From: Bacteroidales bacterium
GTDB lineage: Bacteria > Bacteroidota > Bacteroidia > Bacteroidales > F082
Direction: 5' to 3'
NCBI GenBank assembly: GCA_024710405.1
Contig: JANJUV010000020.1
Span: 62,001 to 126,000 of the forward strand
DNA length: 64,000 nucleotides
Positions within the stretch are counted from its first letter, which is position 1, and every line of letters starts with the position of its first letter. The translations under genes and the position numbers were made by a program. The notes beneath the pieces are model-generated. The model was not told the DNA's origin. It was given only the letters and a program-made list of their open reading frames with translations, and did not search any database. Shown one piece after another: positions 16,844 through 25,342 of the stretch.

Positions 16844-17203
16844 ATGACAACATTGAGAAATTCCGTAAAACTGATTGGTCGTCCGGGACAGGACCCTGAA
16901 ATCAAATCATTGGCCAACAACCGTAAAATGGCACGTTTCCGTCTGGCCACCAACGAATACTACACCAATGCCAAAGGCGAACGCGTCAGCGACACTCAGT
17001 GGCATACACTCATTGCCTGGGGCAAAACTGCCGATCTGGTTGAAAAACTGGTGAAGAAAGGAAAGGAAGTAGCCATCGAAGGTAAACTCACGAGCCGCAC
17101 ATGGGAAGACAAAGAAGGCGTGAAACGCCAGATGGTGGAAGTAGTCGTGAATGAGGTACAGGTGTTCGAAAAGGCAGAGGTAGCCACCGAGTCAGAGGCC
17201 TAG
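16844..17203 (+). CDS. ssb: Single-stranded DNA-binding protein, copy 2
   Basis: 119-residue OB-fold SSB, a close paralogue of the preceding gene (shared NSVKLIGRPG, NRKMARF, LATNEYYTN, KKGKEVAIEGKL). It also lacks the DDxPF tip and ends in the acidic ATESEA. Tandem duplication is the simplest origin. Its TAG stop at 17201-17203 shares the bases CTAG with the stop of the convergent lipid kinase gene. Confidence 0.9.
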   Translation: MTTLRNSVKLIGRPGQDPEIKSLANNRKMARFRLATNEYYTNAKGERVSDTQWHTLIAWGKTADLVEKLVKKGKEVAIEGKLTSRTWEDKEGVKRQMVEVVVNEVQVFEKAEVATESEA

Positions 17204-18204
17204 TCCTCAACACCGTCCGGAGAATCATCCTGGTAGCCACCAAATTGTTTCAGGGCTCTCTTTCTGACAATTAAACGTATAGCCTTCGGAATCAGTTCGA
17301 AATCCAGCGGTGAATGACCCAGCGACTCCCCGTCAGTCTCCAGAAAAATGGAGTGGCGGGGAGTTGACGTTATGGATATTTTACTTCCGGTGTAGGTAGA
17401 TACTTCGGGAAGCTGCACAAACGAACCATCGTAGAGTTTACGGATGTTCCGCACAATCCTTAGTCTGGAGGTTTTCCGGATCACAGTGATGTCGAATAGT
17501 CCGTCGTCGGGGATTGCTGTCGGAAGCTGCATCATGCCGCCTCCGTTGTAGCGGCAAATTCCGATACTCATGCTGAATACTTTCTCGTCGATGATCTGCT
17601 GGTCATCTACCACAATATTCAGGTGGATGCTTTCGTACTGAAACAATCCGGCGAGGAGGTTATAAAGATATGACAATGGCCCGCCTTTGCCGCGGGCTTT
17701 CAGTATGTTGGTTTTGCGTGCCACCAGCGCATCGTAGCCCATACCGGCCATATTGATGAAATACCTGCTTTTGTCTTCGCTGTCGTAACGGTATTTCACC
17801 TTTCCAACATCTTGCAGAAAGGTGCGGCCTTTGGACAAAATCCGAATGGCTTTTTCGTATTTTCCGGGAAAATCGTACATCCGTCCCCAGTCATTTCCTG
17901 TTCCCACTGTGATCATTCCGAGGGTAACTTCGTCGGCCGGAACAATGTTCTGCTGAAAGATTCCGTTTACTACTTCGTTGAGTGTGCCATCGCCACCAAC
18001 CGCGATAATTCTCCGGTAGCCCGATTCAACAGCTTTTCGGGCGATTTCGATGGCATGAGATGGACGTTCGGTGAAGACTGCCTCGAATTCGAAACTATGT
18101 GAAAGCAACAAAGACTCAATCTTTGGCCAATCTTTTTCGCCTGCTCTGTATCCCGCGTTTGGGTTAATGATTATCAGCCAAGACGCTGCGGTTGCATGTT
18201 TCAT
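17200..18204 (-). CDS. Diacylglycerol/lipid kinase family protein (YegS/DagK-like)
   Basis: 334-residue soluble kinase of the DAGK catalytic family. The nucleotide-binding signature GGDGTLNEVVNG is at about residues 69-80, preceded by INPNAG and followed by GTGNDWGR. The C-terminal beta-sandwich domain contains FDITVI and an SLGHSPLDFEL segment. It phosphorylates a lipid such as diacylglycerol; the exact substrate is unknown. It is the last gene of a minus-strand run, ten bases after a glycosyltransferase, consistent with an envelope role. Confidence 0.87.
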   Translation of the reverse strand: MKHATAASWLIIINPNAGYRAGEKDWPKIESLLLSHSFEFEAVFTERPSHAIEIARKAVESGYRRIIAVGGDGTLNEVVNGIFQQNIVPADEVTLGMITVGTGNDWGRMYDFPGKYEKAIRILSKGRTFLQDVGKVKYRYDSEDKSRYFINMAGMGYDALVARKTNILKARGKGGPLSYLYNLLAGLFQYESIHLNIVVDDQQIIDEKVFSMSIGICRYNGGGMMQLPTAIPDDGLFDITVIRKTSRLRIVRNIRKLYDGSFVQLPEVSTYTGSKISITSTPRHSIFLETDGESLGHSPLDFELIPKAIRLIVRKRALKQFGGYQDDSPDGVED

Positions 18205-18214
18205 TCGATGTTTT

Positions 18215-19327
18215 TTATTCAGTTTCTTCAGTTAGTGCGGAACATATTTTGTGATATACTTCCTGAGTTTTTTCAGCCATGATACGGTAGTCGAAGCTTG
18301 CTGCTTTCGTTCTGGCATTCTGCACCAACAAATTCCTGAGCGATTCACTGTCAAGAATATGTATAACCGCTTCAGCCAGCTGCTGAGGGTTACCTATTTC
18401 ACAAAGCAGGCCGGTTTTATGATCTTCAACAAGTTCCGGTATACCGCCGGCGGCCGTTGTCACCACCGGTATTCCTGAAGCAAAAGCATCTATGATGCTT
18501 GTTCCGAGGCCTTCGGTGCTTGAGCTCATGACAAACACATCCAGGTCGGGCAGTAAATCTGGAATATTGTTTCTGAATCCGGCCAGAAAAACCACCTCGC
18601 GCAGACCCAAGGCCTCAATAAGGTGTTCCGTTTCGAGCCGCGAAGGACCTTCGCCCATGATCACAAAACGCATCTGAGGAAAACGCTGATGAAGAATCTT
18701 TGCCATATTCAGAAAAGTCGGATGGTCTTTGTGAGGAGCCAGGGCCGAGGTGTTTCCGATGAGTATGTTGCTGTTTTTCAAACCAAACTCAGCGCGTAAC
18801 AATCCTTTCCTGTTTCCATTTCCCGAAAATCTTTCCAGATCGATACTGCTGTATATGCACACGGCTTTTTCTGGCTGCCTGAGCGAAGGCGCAAGAATTT
18901 CGCGTATAGCTCTGGAAACACAGATATATGCCTTGATTTGAGGATGATTGTACTTGTAATTGGAAAATAAACTTCCGGATACAGGGAAATCAACCCTGCG
19001 GTGAACAACAACCGGAGTGCGGTTCGAATAAGCGACAGCTGCCATTACCGCAATGGAATGGGCATGGCTGTCGTGACAATGCACTATGTCGGCAGAATGA
19101 AGCTTACACATTTTATACAACAGTCGTGCTGCAGAAAGATTGAGGAGGCCGCGTGTGGTGTAGGTCTGGCAGTTCAGCTGATGTTTTTGACAAAAAGCCT
19201 CCATTTCAGAGCCTTCGGGGCATATGATCAGTTGCTTGTGTTTCCCGTGAAGGGCCTTCGCGAGATAGGCAAGCTGCTGTTCTCCTCCCCTCCACGAAAC
19301 CGGTGTTGAAACGTGTATGATCTTCAA
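18215..19327 (-). CDS. Glycosyltransferase family 4 protein
   Basis: 370-residue GT-B retaining glycosyltransferase. The N-terminal domain begins MKIIHVSTPVSWRGGEQQLA, with the glycine loop. The C-terminal donor-binding domain has GEGPSRLETEHLIEALGL, a FVMSSSTEGLGTSIIDAFASGIPVV E-x7-E-type motif and AGGIPELV. The start codon is TTG (19325-19327), because this is where family members begin and no ATG lies nearby. Neighbouring GT2 and lipid kinase genes suggest lipopolysaccharide or glycolipid assembly. Confidence 0.87.
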   Translation of the reverse strand: MKIIHVSTPVSWRGGEQQLAYLAKALHGKHKQLIICPEGSEMEAFCQKHQLNCQTYTTRGLLNLSAARLLYKMCKLHSADIVHCHDSHAHSIAVMAAVAYSNRTPVVVHRRVDFPVSGSLFSNYKYNHPQIKAYICVSRAIREILAPSLRQPEKAVCIYSSIDLERFSGNGNRKGLLRAEFGLKNSNILIGNTSALAPHKDHPTFLNMAKILHQRFPQMRFVIMGEGPSRLETEHLIEALGLREVVFLAGFRNNIPDLLPDLDVFVMSSSTEGLGTSIIDAFASGIPVVTTAAGGIPELVEDHKTGLLCEIGNPQQLAEAVIHILDSESLRNLLVQNARTKAASFDYRIMAEKTQEVYHKICSALTEETE

Positions 19328-19468
19328 GGTATGCAGTAGTAAGGCTGTTTATTCAACTTCAGGCAAATGTAAGGGAAAATATGACCGAAACTGAAAACAG
19401 ACCTCCGCATGACTACTGTCGCCATTTTCTAAACGGATAATGAGCAGGATGACGGATCTTCAGGGGCC

Positions 19469-20227
19469 TTACCGGCTGCGGTTTAATTGCTCAAGTTTTT
19501 TGTATTTCAGATACTTTGCCCTGGCGGATAAACGTGCAATATGCCATCCGTGCCGGCCTTCCAAAAAACCAAGCGTAAGCAAATAGGACTGCAGAAACCT
19601 GAAAAGGGCTGAGTTGTATTTCTTGAGGCTGCCCACATTTTTTCCCTGCGTAAACATGGCTTTTGCGGCGATGGACGAGAAGTTTTCAACTACCTTCCGG
19701 TGCTCATCGAGTGTGTTGATAGAATAATGAAGCAGGTCGCCTTTCAGATGAAGCGGCTGCACTCCGGATGACAGGGCAATCAATCGGTCGTGCGGATTTG
19801 TTCCTCCCCAGGAATACATTTTGCGGTTCACCAGACGTATTTTCCGGTCGGGATACCACCCACCGAAGCGTATCCATTTTCCGCAATAAAAAGTCTTTCG
19901 GTTCATGGAATAACCATCCTTGAATCCTTTTGATTTTTCGGAGAGAATGGTATCAAATAGACGTGGTGACAAGGCTTCATCAGCGTCGAGGGACAACACA
20001 TGCCGGTGGGAGCACAAGTTCAGGGCAAGGTTTTTCTGCTCGATATGTCCCTGAAAAGGATGAACATTGAAAACCACACCATATGCAGAACAGATTTCCT
20101 GTGTACGGTCGTCGGAGCCTGAGTCCACAACAACAATTTCATCGGCGAGTCCGACGACTGAGTCGAGACACCGGCCGATGTTGCGTTCTTCGTTTTTGGT
20201 GATGATTGCTACTGAGAGCTTATCCAT
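19469..20227 (-). CDS. Glycosyltransferase family 2 protein (WaaE/KdtX-like)
   Basis: GT-A glycosyltransferase, 252 residues from the ATG at 20227 (an upstream in-frame TTG at 20248 is less likely). It opens KLSVAIITKNEERNIGRCL, and VVDSGSDDRTQEIC and the LSLDADEAL DxD-type motif follow. The combination of KNEE, DSGSDD and DADE resembles WaaE/KdtX LPS inner-core beta-glucosyltransferases. It sits 46 bases after trkH and 141 bases before the GT4 gene. The envelope role is inferred. Confidence 0.85.
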   Translation of the reverse strand: MDKLSVAIITKNEERNIGRCLDSVVGLADEIVVVDSGSDDRTQEICSAYGVVFNVHPFQGHIEQKNLALNLCSHRHVLSLDADEALSPRLFDTILSEKSKGFKDGYSMNRKTFYCGKWIRFGGWYPDRKIRLVNRKMYSWGGTNPHDRLIALSSGVQPLHLKGDLLHYSINTLDEHRKVVENFSSIAAKAMFTQGKNVGSLKKYNSALFRFLQSYLLTLGFLEGRHGWHIARLSARAKYLKYKKLEQLNRSR

Positions 20228-20273
20228 TTCCTGCTGCTGAGGTTTCAAAGATACAAGTTATGGTACAAACCAC

Positions 20274-21740
20274 TCAGCGTTTCCAGAAATAGGGTGAGAA
20301 AAGAATAAGCACGGTGAAAAGTTCGAGTCTTCCGAGCATCATCATGAACGACAGCAGCCATTTGGCAGCATCCGACATAAAGCCGAAATTATCTGCCGGG
20401 CCAACCATTCCGATACCCGGCCCGATATTACCCAGGCAGGTGATGGATGCGCCCACGGAAGTCTCAAAGTCAAGTCCCAGAAACGAAAGCAGTATGGTTC
20501 CACTGGCAAACACAAGGATATACATCAGAAAGAAAGCCATGAGTTTGTAGATAATCTCCTGAGGCACACTCTTCTGATTGTACTTCACCGGCAGCACTGC
20601 ATTGGGGTGAATGGAACGGCGCAGTTCCATCCATGAGTTTTTGAACAGCAGGAGTTGCCTGATCACCTTCATGCCACCGCCTGTTGAGCCGGCACTACCA
20701 CCGATGAACATCAGCACGAAAATGATCATCCAAAGCAAACCAGGCCAGTTAAGGTAGTTGTCGGTGGCAAAACCGGTTGTGGTGAGGATGGAAACAACAG
20801 TGAACAAGGCATTTCTGAACGCATCATCCAAACCCTGCAGGTGGCTGAAATAGGTTAATCCGGCAGTGATGATAATGGTTGCAATCGCTGTGAGGTAAAA
20901 ATAGATGCGAAACTCCTCGTTCTGAAACACTTTTTTGATCTGTCCGTGCAGCGCAAAATAATGCAGGGTAAAATTGGTTCCGGCTAAAAACATAAAGACT
21001 ATGATCACATACTGACTAAAAGATCCATATGCGGCAATACTTTCGTTTTGCGTCGAAAATCCTCCGGTAGCCATTGTCGTGAACGAGTGGCATACTGCAT
21101 CAAAAAAGCTCATTTCGCCCAGCCATAGCAGCAAAACCTGCACGGCTGTGAGCAGCACATAAATCCCCCACAGACGTTTTGCTGTGGAGGTAATTCTGGG
21201 GTGTAACTTGTCGTAGGTTACACCAGGCATTTCGGCCATAAAGAGCTGCATCCCGCCGATGCCCAGAATGGGCAAAATAGCTACAGACAGCACGATAATT
21301 CCCATTCCACCCAACCATTGGGTGATGCTTCGCCAATAAAGCAGGTCGCGGGGCAATGCCTCAACGTCGCGGAGGATGCTGGCACCTGTTGTTGTGAAAC
21401 CCGACATGGTTTCGAAAAAAGCATCGGTAAAAGATGGTATATAGCCGCTGATGTAAAATGGCAGGGCACCGAAAAGTGAGATGGTGATCCAGCTGAAGGT
21501 TACGATTATGTAGCCTTCGCGTTTACCAACCAGTTTTTTTGCTTTGTTGTTCATTATCCAGGCAATGCTGCCCGACAAGATCGTAATCACTGCCGAAATG
21601 AGCATGGCAAAACAGCTTGCCCCGCAATGTTTCCAGGCAAAAGGGATGGAAGTGAGCATGAAAAAGCCTTCGATAATCAGCAGAAATCCGATGATTCTGA
21701 TGATGATACCATAATTAATGTCCCTGAGGAAGCTTTTCAT
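20274..21740 (-). CDS. trkH: TrkH-family potassium uptake channel subunit
   Basis: Membrane pore of the Trk potassium uptake system, 488 residues with about ten to twelve helices. Four selectivity-filter-like segments of the SKT superfamily are visible, including SGFTTTGASIL, TMATGGFSTQN, LTTTGFATDNY and SITCLGNIGPGIG, the last following a helix in each case. SAGSTGGGMKVIR is a family hallmark loop. It follows trkA by 25 bases, so the channel and its NAD-binding regulator are made together. Confidence 0.93.
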   Translation of the reverse strand: MKSFLRDINYGIIIRIIGFLLIIEGFFMLTSIPFAWKHCGASCFAMLISAVITILSGSIAWIMNNKAKKLVGKREGYIIVTFSWITISLFGALPFYISGYIPSFTDAFFETMSGFTTTGASILRDVEALPRDLLYWRSITQWLGGMGIIVLSVAILPILGIGGMQLFMAEMPGVTYDKLHPRITSTAKRLWGIYVLLTAVQVLLLWLGEMSFFDAVCHSFTTMATGGFSTQNESIAAYGSFSQYVIIVFMFLAGTNFTLHYFALHGQIKKVFQNEEFRIYFYLTAIATIIITAGLTYFSHLQGLDDAFRNALFTVVSILTTTGFATDNYLNWPGLLWMIIFVLMFIGGSAGSTGGGMKVIRQLLLFKNSWMELRRSIHPNAVLPVKYNQKSVPQEIIYKLMAFFLMYILVFASGTILLSFLGLDFETSVGASITCLGNIGPGIGMVGPADNFGFMSDAAKWLLSFMMMLGRLELFTVLILFSPYFWKR

Positions 21741-21765
21741 GAGTCATTCAGATCATAAAGGTGTG

Positions 21766-23106
21766 TTAGTGAAAAATCTTTTCCACCTGATTGATGGATT
21801 GCGGAAGCGAAAACACGACTACCTTATCGTTTTCCTGAATCTGAAAACTTCCTACTGCAATAAAACTTTCGTTACCCCGAACTATACCTCCGATAATGGC
21901 TCCTTCGGGGATACGCAGTTTCGAGATGGGCTTTTTGGTAACCGCCGAACCGGGTCTGGCCACAAGCTCCATGACATCAGCGTCGATACCGCTAAGGCAT
22001 TTGAGAGAAGTAACCTCGGCACCCATGGTGTACCGAACCATATAACTTGCTGCAATAAGCTTTTTGTTGATGATGGTATCGATGCCGATGTTTTGTGAGA
22101 TGTCGATATAATCGATGTTTTCGACCAGAGCTATGGTTTTCTTCACGCCATATTTGCGGGCATGCAGGCAGGTCAGAATATTGGTTTCGGTGTTGTTGGT
22201 AACGGCGATAAAAGCATCCATCCGGCGGATATCCTCATCTTCGAGCAATTGTATGTCGCGTGCATCACCGTTGATGATCAGGGTGTCTTCCAGATAATCG
22301 GTAAGCACCATACAGCGTTCTTTATCCTTTTCGATCAATTTGATGTTTTTGTCCTTTTCGAGCCTTTTCGCCGTAATACGGCCTACCCTGCCCCCGCCGA
22401 TGATCATAATGTTGTGGATGTCGATCTGAACTTTGCCACCCAGCTTGAGCAGGTGTTCAATTGCATTGGGTTTGGTAATTACATAGCTTAGGTCATTGGC
22501 CAGAAATTTATCATCGCCACGCGGGATAAAGGTTTCGCGGTTACGGTGAACAGCTACTGCCCTAAAATCAAGTTCTTTGTGACTGGTGGCAATTTCGTTA
22601 AGGGATTTATTGACCACCGGCGCATTTTCTTCAAGTTTTATCAGGAAGAGAGAAAGTTTACCCCCGGAAAAATCAAAAACTTCAGTGGCTGCAGTTTGTT
22701 TGAGTAGATTGATGATTTCCTGAGCAGCGATGTCTTCGGGCGACACCAGTCCGTCGATACCCATTTCTTTGTAGAGGTTCCAGTTTTCCGGACTTAGGTT
22801 TTCCATTGTGTTGACACGGGCGATCACCCTTTTTGCGCCCAGTTTTTTGGCCAGGATGCAGGTAAGCAAATTGATGTGCTCGTCGTGAACCACTGAAATC
22901 ACAAGGTCGGCCTTGCGCACATTTGCCCGTTGCAGCACGCTTATTGAGGTTGAATTGCCTGTGATTGTCATCAGGTCGGAATGGGAATCAACCATTTTCA
23001 GCAACTCTTCGTGCGGGTCAACAATGGTAATGTTGTGGTTGCTGTTGACAAGGGCTTCGGCAAGATGCAGACCAACTTCACCGTCGCCTGCAATAACTAT
23101 ATTCAT
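21766..23106 (-). CDS. trkA: TrkA potassium uptake regulatory protein
   Basis: 446-residue cytoplasmic regulator of TrkH, made of two RCK units. Each unit has a Rossmann NAD-binding glycine motif (GDGEVGLHLAEAL at about residue 7; GGGRVGRITAKRL at about 236) and a C-terminal RCK_C subdomain. It gates the channel in response to bound nucleotide. Its ATG overlaps the stop of the omega-amidase gene (ATGA, 23103-23106). Confidence 0.93.
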   Translation of the reverse strand: MNIVIAGDGEVGLHLAEALVNSNHNITIVDPHEELLKMVDSHSDLMTITGNSTSISVLQRANVRKADLVISVVHDEHINLLTCILAKKLGAKRVIARVNTMENLSPENWNLYKEMGIDGLVSPEDIAAQEIINLLKQTAATEVFDFSGGKLSLFLIKLEENAPVVNKSLNEIATSHKELDFRAVAVHRNRETFIPRGDDKFLANDLSYVITKPNAIEHLLKLGGKVQIDIHNIMIIGGGRVGRITAKRLEKDKNIKLIEKDKERCMVLTDYLEDTLIINGDARDIQLLEDEDIRRMDAFIAVTNNTETNILTCLHARKYGVKKTIALVENIDYIDISQNIGIDTIINKKLIAASYMVRYTMGAEVTSLKCLSGIDADVMELVARPGSAVTKKPISKLRIPEGAIIGGIVRGNESFIAVGSFQIQENDKVVVFSLPQSINQVEKIFH

Positions 23107-23921
23107 AATGCTACGTTATCGGGCGGCAAAATTACCACATTAAACATATCCCAATCAAGCGAAACATTAAATTTCTCTCTGAAATTCAATAGTTCTGCCC
23201 GATCAGCACTTGTTTCAACAACTGCTTCTTCTGAAGCTGCAGCAGCAGCCACTACATTCCCTTTCGGATCAAGAAGTACCGAGTCTCCCGAATAGCGGTT
23301 GCCAGGTCCGTCAGTACCCACACGATTCACCCCCAACACATAAGCCTGATTTTCAATAGCTCTTGCGATGAGCAGCTGTTTCCATGGAAATGCACGCGTT
23401 TCGGGCCAGTTTGCGATGTAAATAAGCAGGTCGTAATCGAACTGCCCGTCGGTTGCTTTGTTTCTGCTCCATACCGGAAACCGAAGGTCGTAGCAAATCA
23501 GCGGCCTGATTTTCCACCCGTTGAGTTGCACATGAATCAGCTCCGAGCCGGGCCTGATCAGATGATGTTCGCCGCCCATACGGAACACATGTCGTTTGTG
23601 ATACAAATAAAAATTGCCATTAGGTTGCATCCATATCAGGCTGTTGTGGTAGTGCTTTCCCTTCTTCAGAAGTATGCTGCCGCAGATGACAGCTCCTGTC
23701 GTGCGGGCCTGATTTTTCAACCAATGAAGTGTTTCTCCATCCTCAGATTCGGCAAAATGATGCGGGGCGACAGGAAAACCGGTGGTGAATGTCTCAGGAA
23801 GCACGATCAGGTGCGGATTGGTTGTCAGACCGTCAATAAACCGCGCAAACTTCTCCCGGTTGGCAGCAGGGTTTTCCCAAATAAGGTCGGCCTGAAAAAA
23901 GGCAATGTTCAGATCCTGCAT
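23103..23921 (-). CDS. Nitrilase-superfamily omega-amidase (YafV/NIT2-like)
   Basis: 272-residue carbon-nitrogen hydrolase. The catalytic Glu-Lys-Cys set is seen as E43 (LPETFTTGF), K109 (YHKRH) and C143 (ICYDLRFPVW), with the second glutamate at E118. Omega-amidases hydrolyse the amide of alpha-ketoglutaramate or ketosuccinamate, the products of glutamine transaminases. The gene overlaps the upstream aminotransferase by 13 bases, so the two probably act in sequence to make transamination irreversible. The open frame reaches back to 24053, but the family N-terminus (MQDLNIAFFQ) fixes the start at 23921. Confidence 0.87.
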   Translation of the reverse strand: MQDLNIAFFQADLIWENPAANREKFARFIDGLTTNPHLIVLPETFTTGFPVAPHHFAESEDGETLHWLKNQARTTGAVICGSILLKKGKHYHNSLIWMQPNGNFYLYHKRHVFRMGGEHHLIRPGSELIHVQLNGWKIRPLICYDLRFPVWSRNKATDGQFDYDLLIYIANWPETRAFPWKQLLIARAIENQAYVLGVNRVGTDGPGNRYSGDSVLLDPKGNVVAAAAASEEAVVETSADRAELLNFREKFNVSLDWDMFNVVILPPDNVAL

Positions 23922-25066
23922 AAACGCTCGATTGCTTGTGAAAGGGTTTGCTCTGTTTTTGCAAAACAAAATCGTAATAGCTGCTGATTGACTGACTTGC
24001 TGTAAAATGGTGCGAGCGGAATGGCGGCAACCCCGTGCTCCTTTACCAACCATGCTGCAAACTCCATTTCGGACAACTTACTGATGCGGCTGTAGCCCAA
24101 CACCTGAAAATAAGTTCCTTTGCTCGGATAAATATCGAAGGAAGAATTCCTGATGCCCTGAACGAAAAAGTCACGTTTGGCCGCATAAAACGAGCCTAAA
24201 TCCCTGTAATTGACCGGATCAGCTAAAAAATCAGCAAGCGCATGCTGTATTGGCGTGTTTGACGCAAAAACGACGAACTGGTGAAATTTGCGAAACTCGC
24301 GGGACAGGGCTGCGGGAGCCATCACAAACCCGGTTTTCCAGCCGGTTGCATGAAAGGTCTTACCAAACGAACCCACCACCAATGAACGCGAAGCCAGCCG
24401 GGTATTCAGACACACGCTCTGATGCGCTAATCCGTCGAAAACGAGGTGTTCATATACCTCGTCGCTCAGGATAATGATCCCTGTGTTTCGGGTAAGCTCG
24501 TCCAGTGCCAGCAAATCATCAGACGAAAGGAGGCTTCCGCTCGGGTTGTGCGGACTGTTGATGATGATCATTCTGGTTCTCGGTGTGATTGCGGCTTCCA
24601 CTTCATTCCAGTCGATGTGGAAATCGGGTAGTTTGAGGCTTATCCCTTTCACTATTCCGCCACATGCTTCAATAGCAGGGGCATAACTATCATAGGCAGG
24701 CTCAAAGATGATCACTTCATCACCGGAATGGACAAAAGCTGTAATGGCAGTAAACAATGCCTGTGTGGCACCGGCCGTCACTGTGACCTCAGTATCGGCA
24801 TCATAGCTGATGCCATATGTGCTCAGTGCTTTGGCTGCAATGGCTTTTCGCAGGGCAGGCACACCGGGCATGGGTGCATACTGGTTGTACCCCAGTTTCA
24901 TGTAATGGTGCACGCGGTCGATAAGGGTTTCGGAAATCGGAAAGTCAGGAAAACCCTGCGAAAGGTTGATGGCGTTGTGTTCCTGAGCCATTTTCGACAT
25001 GACAGCGAATATGGAGGTTCCGGCAAATGGCAGCTTTGAAGGAAATTCGTAATTGAAATCAGGCAT
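23909..25066 (-). CDS. Methionine/glutamine-type PLP aminotransferase (YbdL/KAT-like)
   Basis: 385-residue class I/II aminotransferase. The sequence contains NLSQGFPDFP near the N-terminus (typical of the methionine aminotransferase and kynurenine/glutamine transaminase group), a PHNPSG motif, SDEVYEHL and SFGKTFHATGWKTG with the PLP lysine. Known relatives use methionine, glutamine or aromatic donors in methionine salvage. The adjacent, overlapping omega-amidase gene supports a glutamine-transaminase/omega-amidase couple. The start is the ATG at 25066; the open frame to 25147 lacks family similarity. Confidence 0.85.
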   Translation of the reverse strand: MPDFNYEFPSKLPFAGTSIFAVMSKMAQEHNAINLSQGFPDFPISETLIDRVHHYMKLGYNQYAPMPGVPALRKAIAAKALSTYGISYDADTEVTVTAGATQALFTAITAFVHSGDEVIIFEPAYDSYAPAIEACGGIVKGISLKLPDFHIDWNEVEAAITPRTRMIIINSPHNPSGSLLSSDDLLALDELTRNTGIIILSDEVYEHLVFDGLAHQSVCLNTRLASRSLVVGSFGKTFHATGWKTGFVMAPAALSREFRKFHQFVVFASNTPIQHALADFLADPVNYRDLGSFYAAKRDFFVQGIRNSSFDIYPSKGTYFQVLGYSRISKLSEMEFAAWLVKEHGVAAIPLAPFYSKSVNQQLLRFCFAKTEQTLSQAIERLCRI

Positions 25067-25310
25067 AAAACAAAGTATTATCCCTACAAATGTACGTTTG
25101 TTTGTCATTGGGTGGGCGAAAAACAGACCAAAAATGCACCCATCCACCGGCAGGAAAGCTGCACCGGACAGACATTTGAACTTCTTCGGGAAGTTACAGG
25201 AATAAGTGAAAACTGTTGGTGATTAAGTTTCTGTGGAGGTTCTGCAATCGATTACGTCTGCCGTTGCTCCTTTTGCAAAAGTATTCTTCCGCAGGTGCCT
25301 GTTGAATGAT

Positions 25311-25318
25311 TAACTTTG
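25311..25318 (+). promoter_or_regulatory. -7 promoter element of the GT-C-like gene and pgk
   Basis: TAACTTTG, an exact TAnnTTTG match. It overlaps an in-frame TTG at 25316, ruling that codon out as the start. Confidence 0.55.
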
Positions 25319-25342
25319 CCGGTGTTGCGAAGGCAGAATCTT

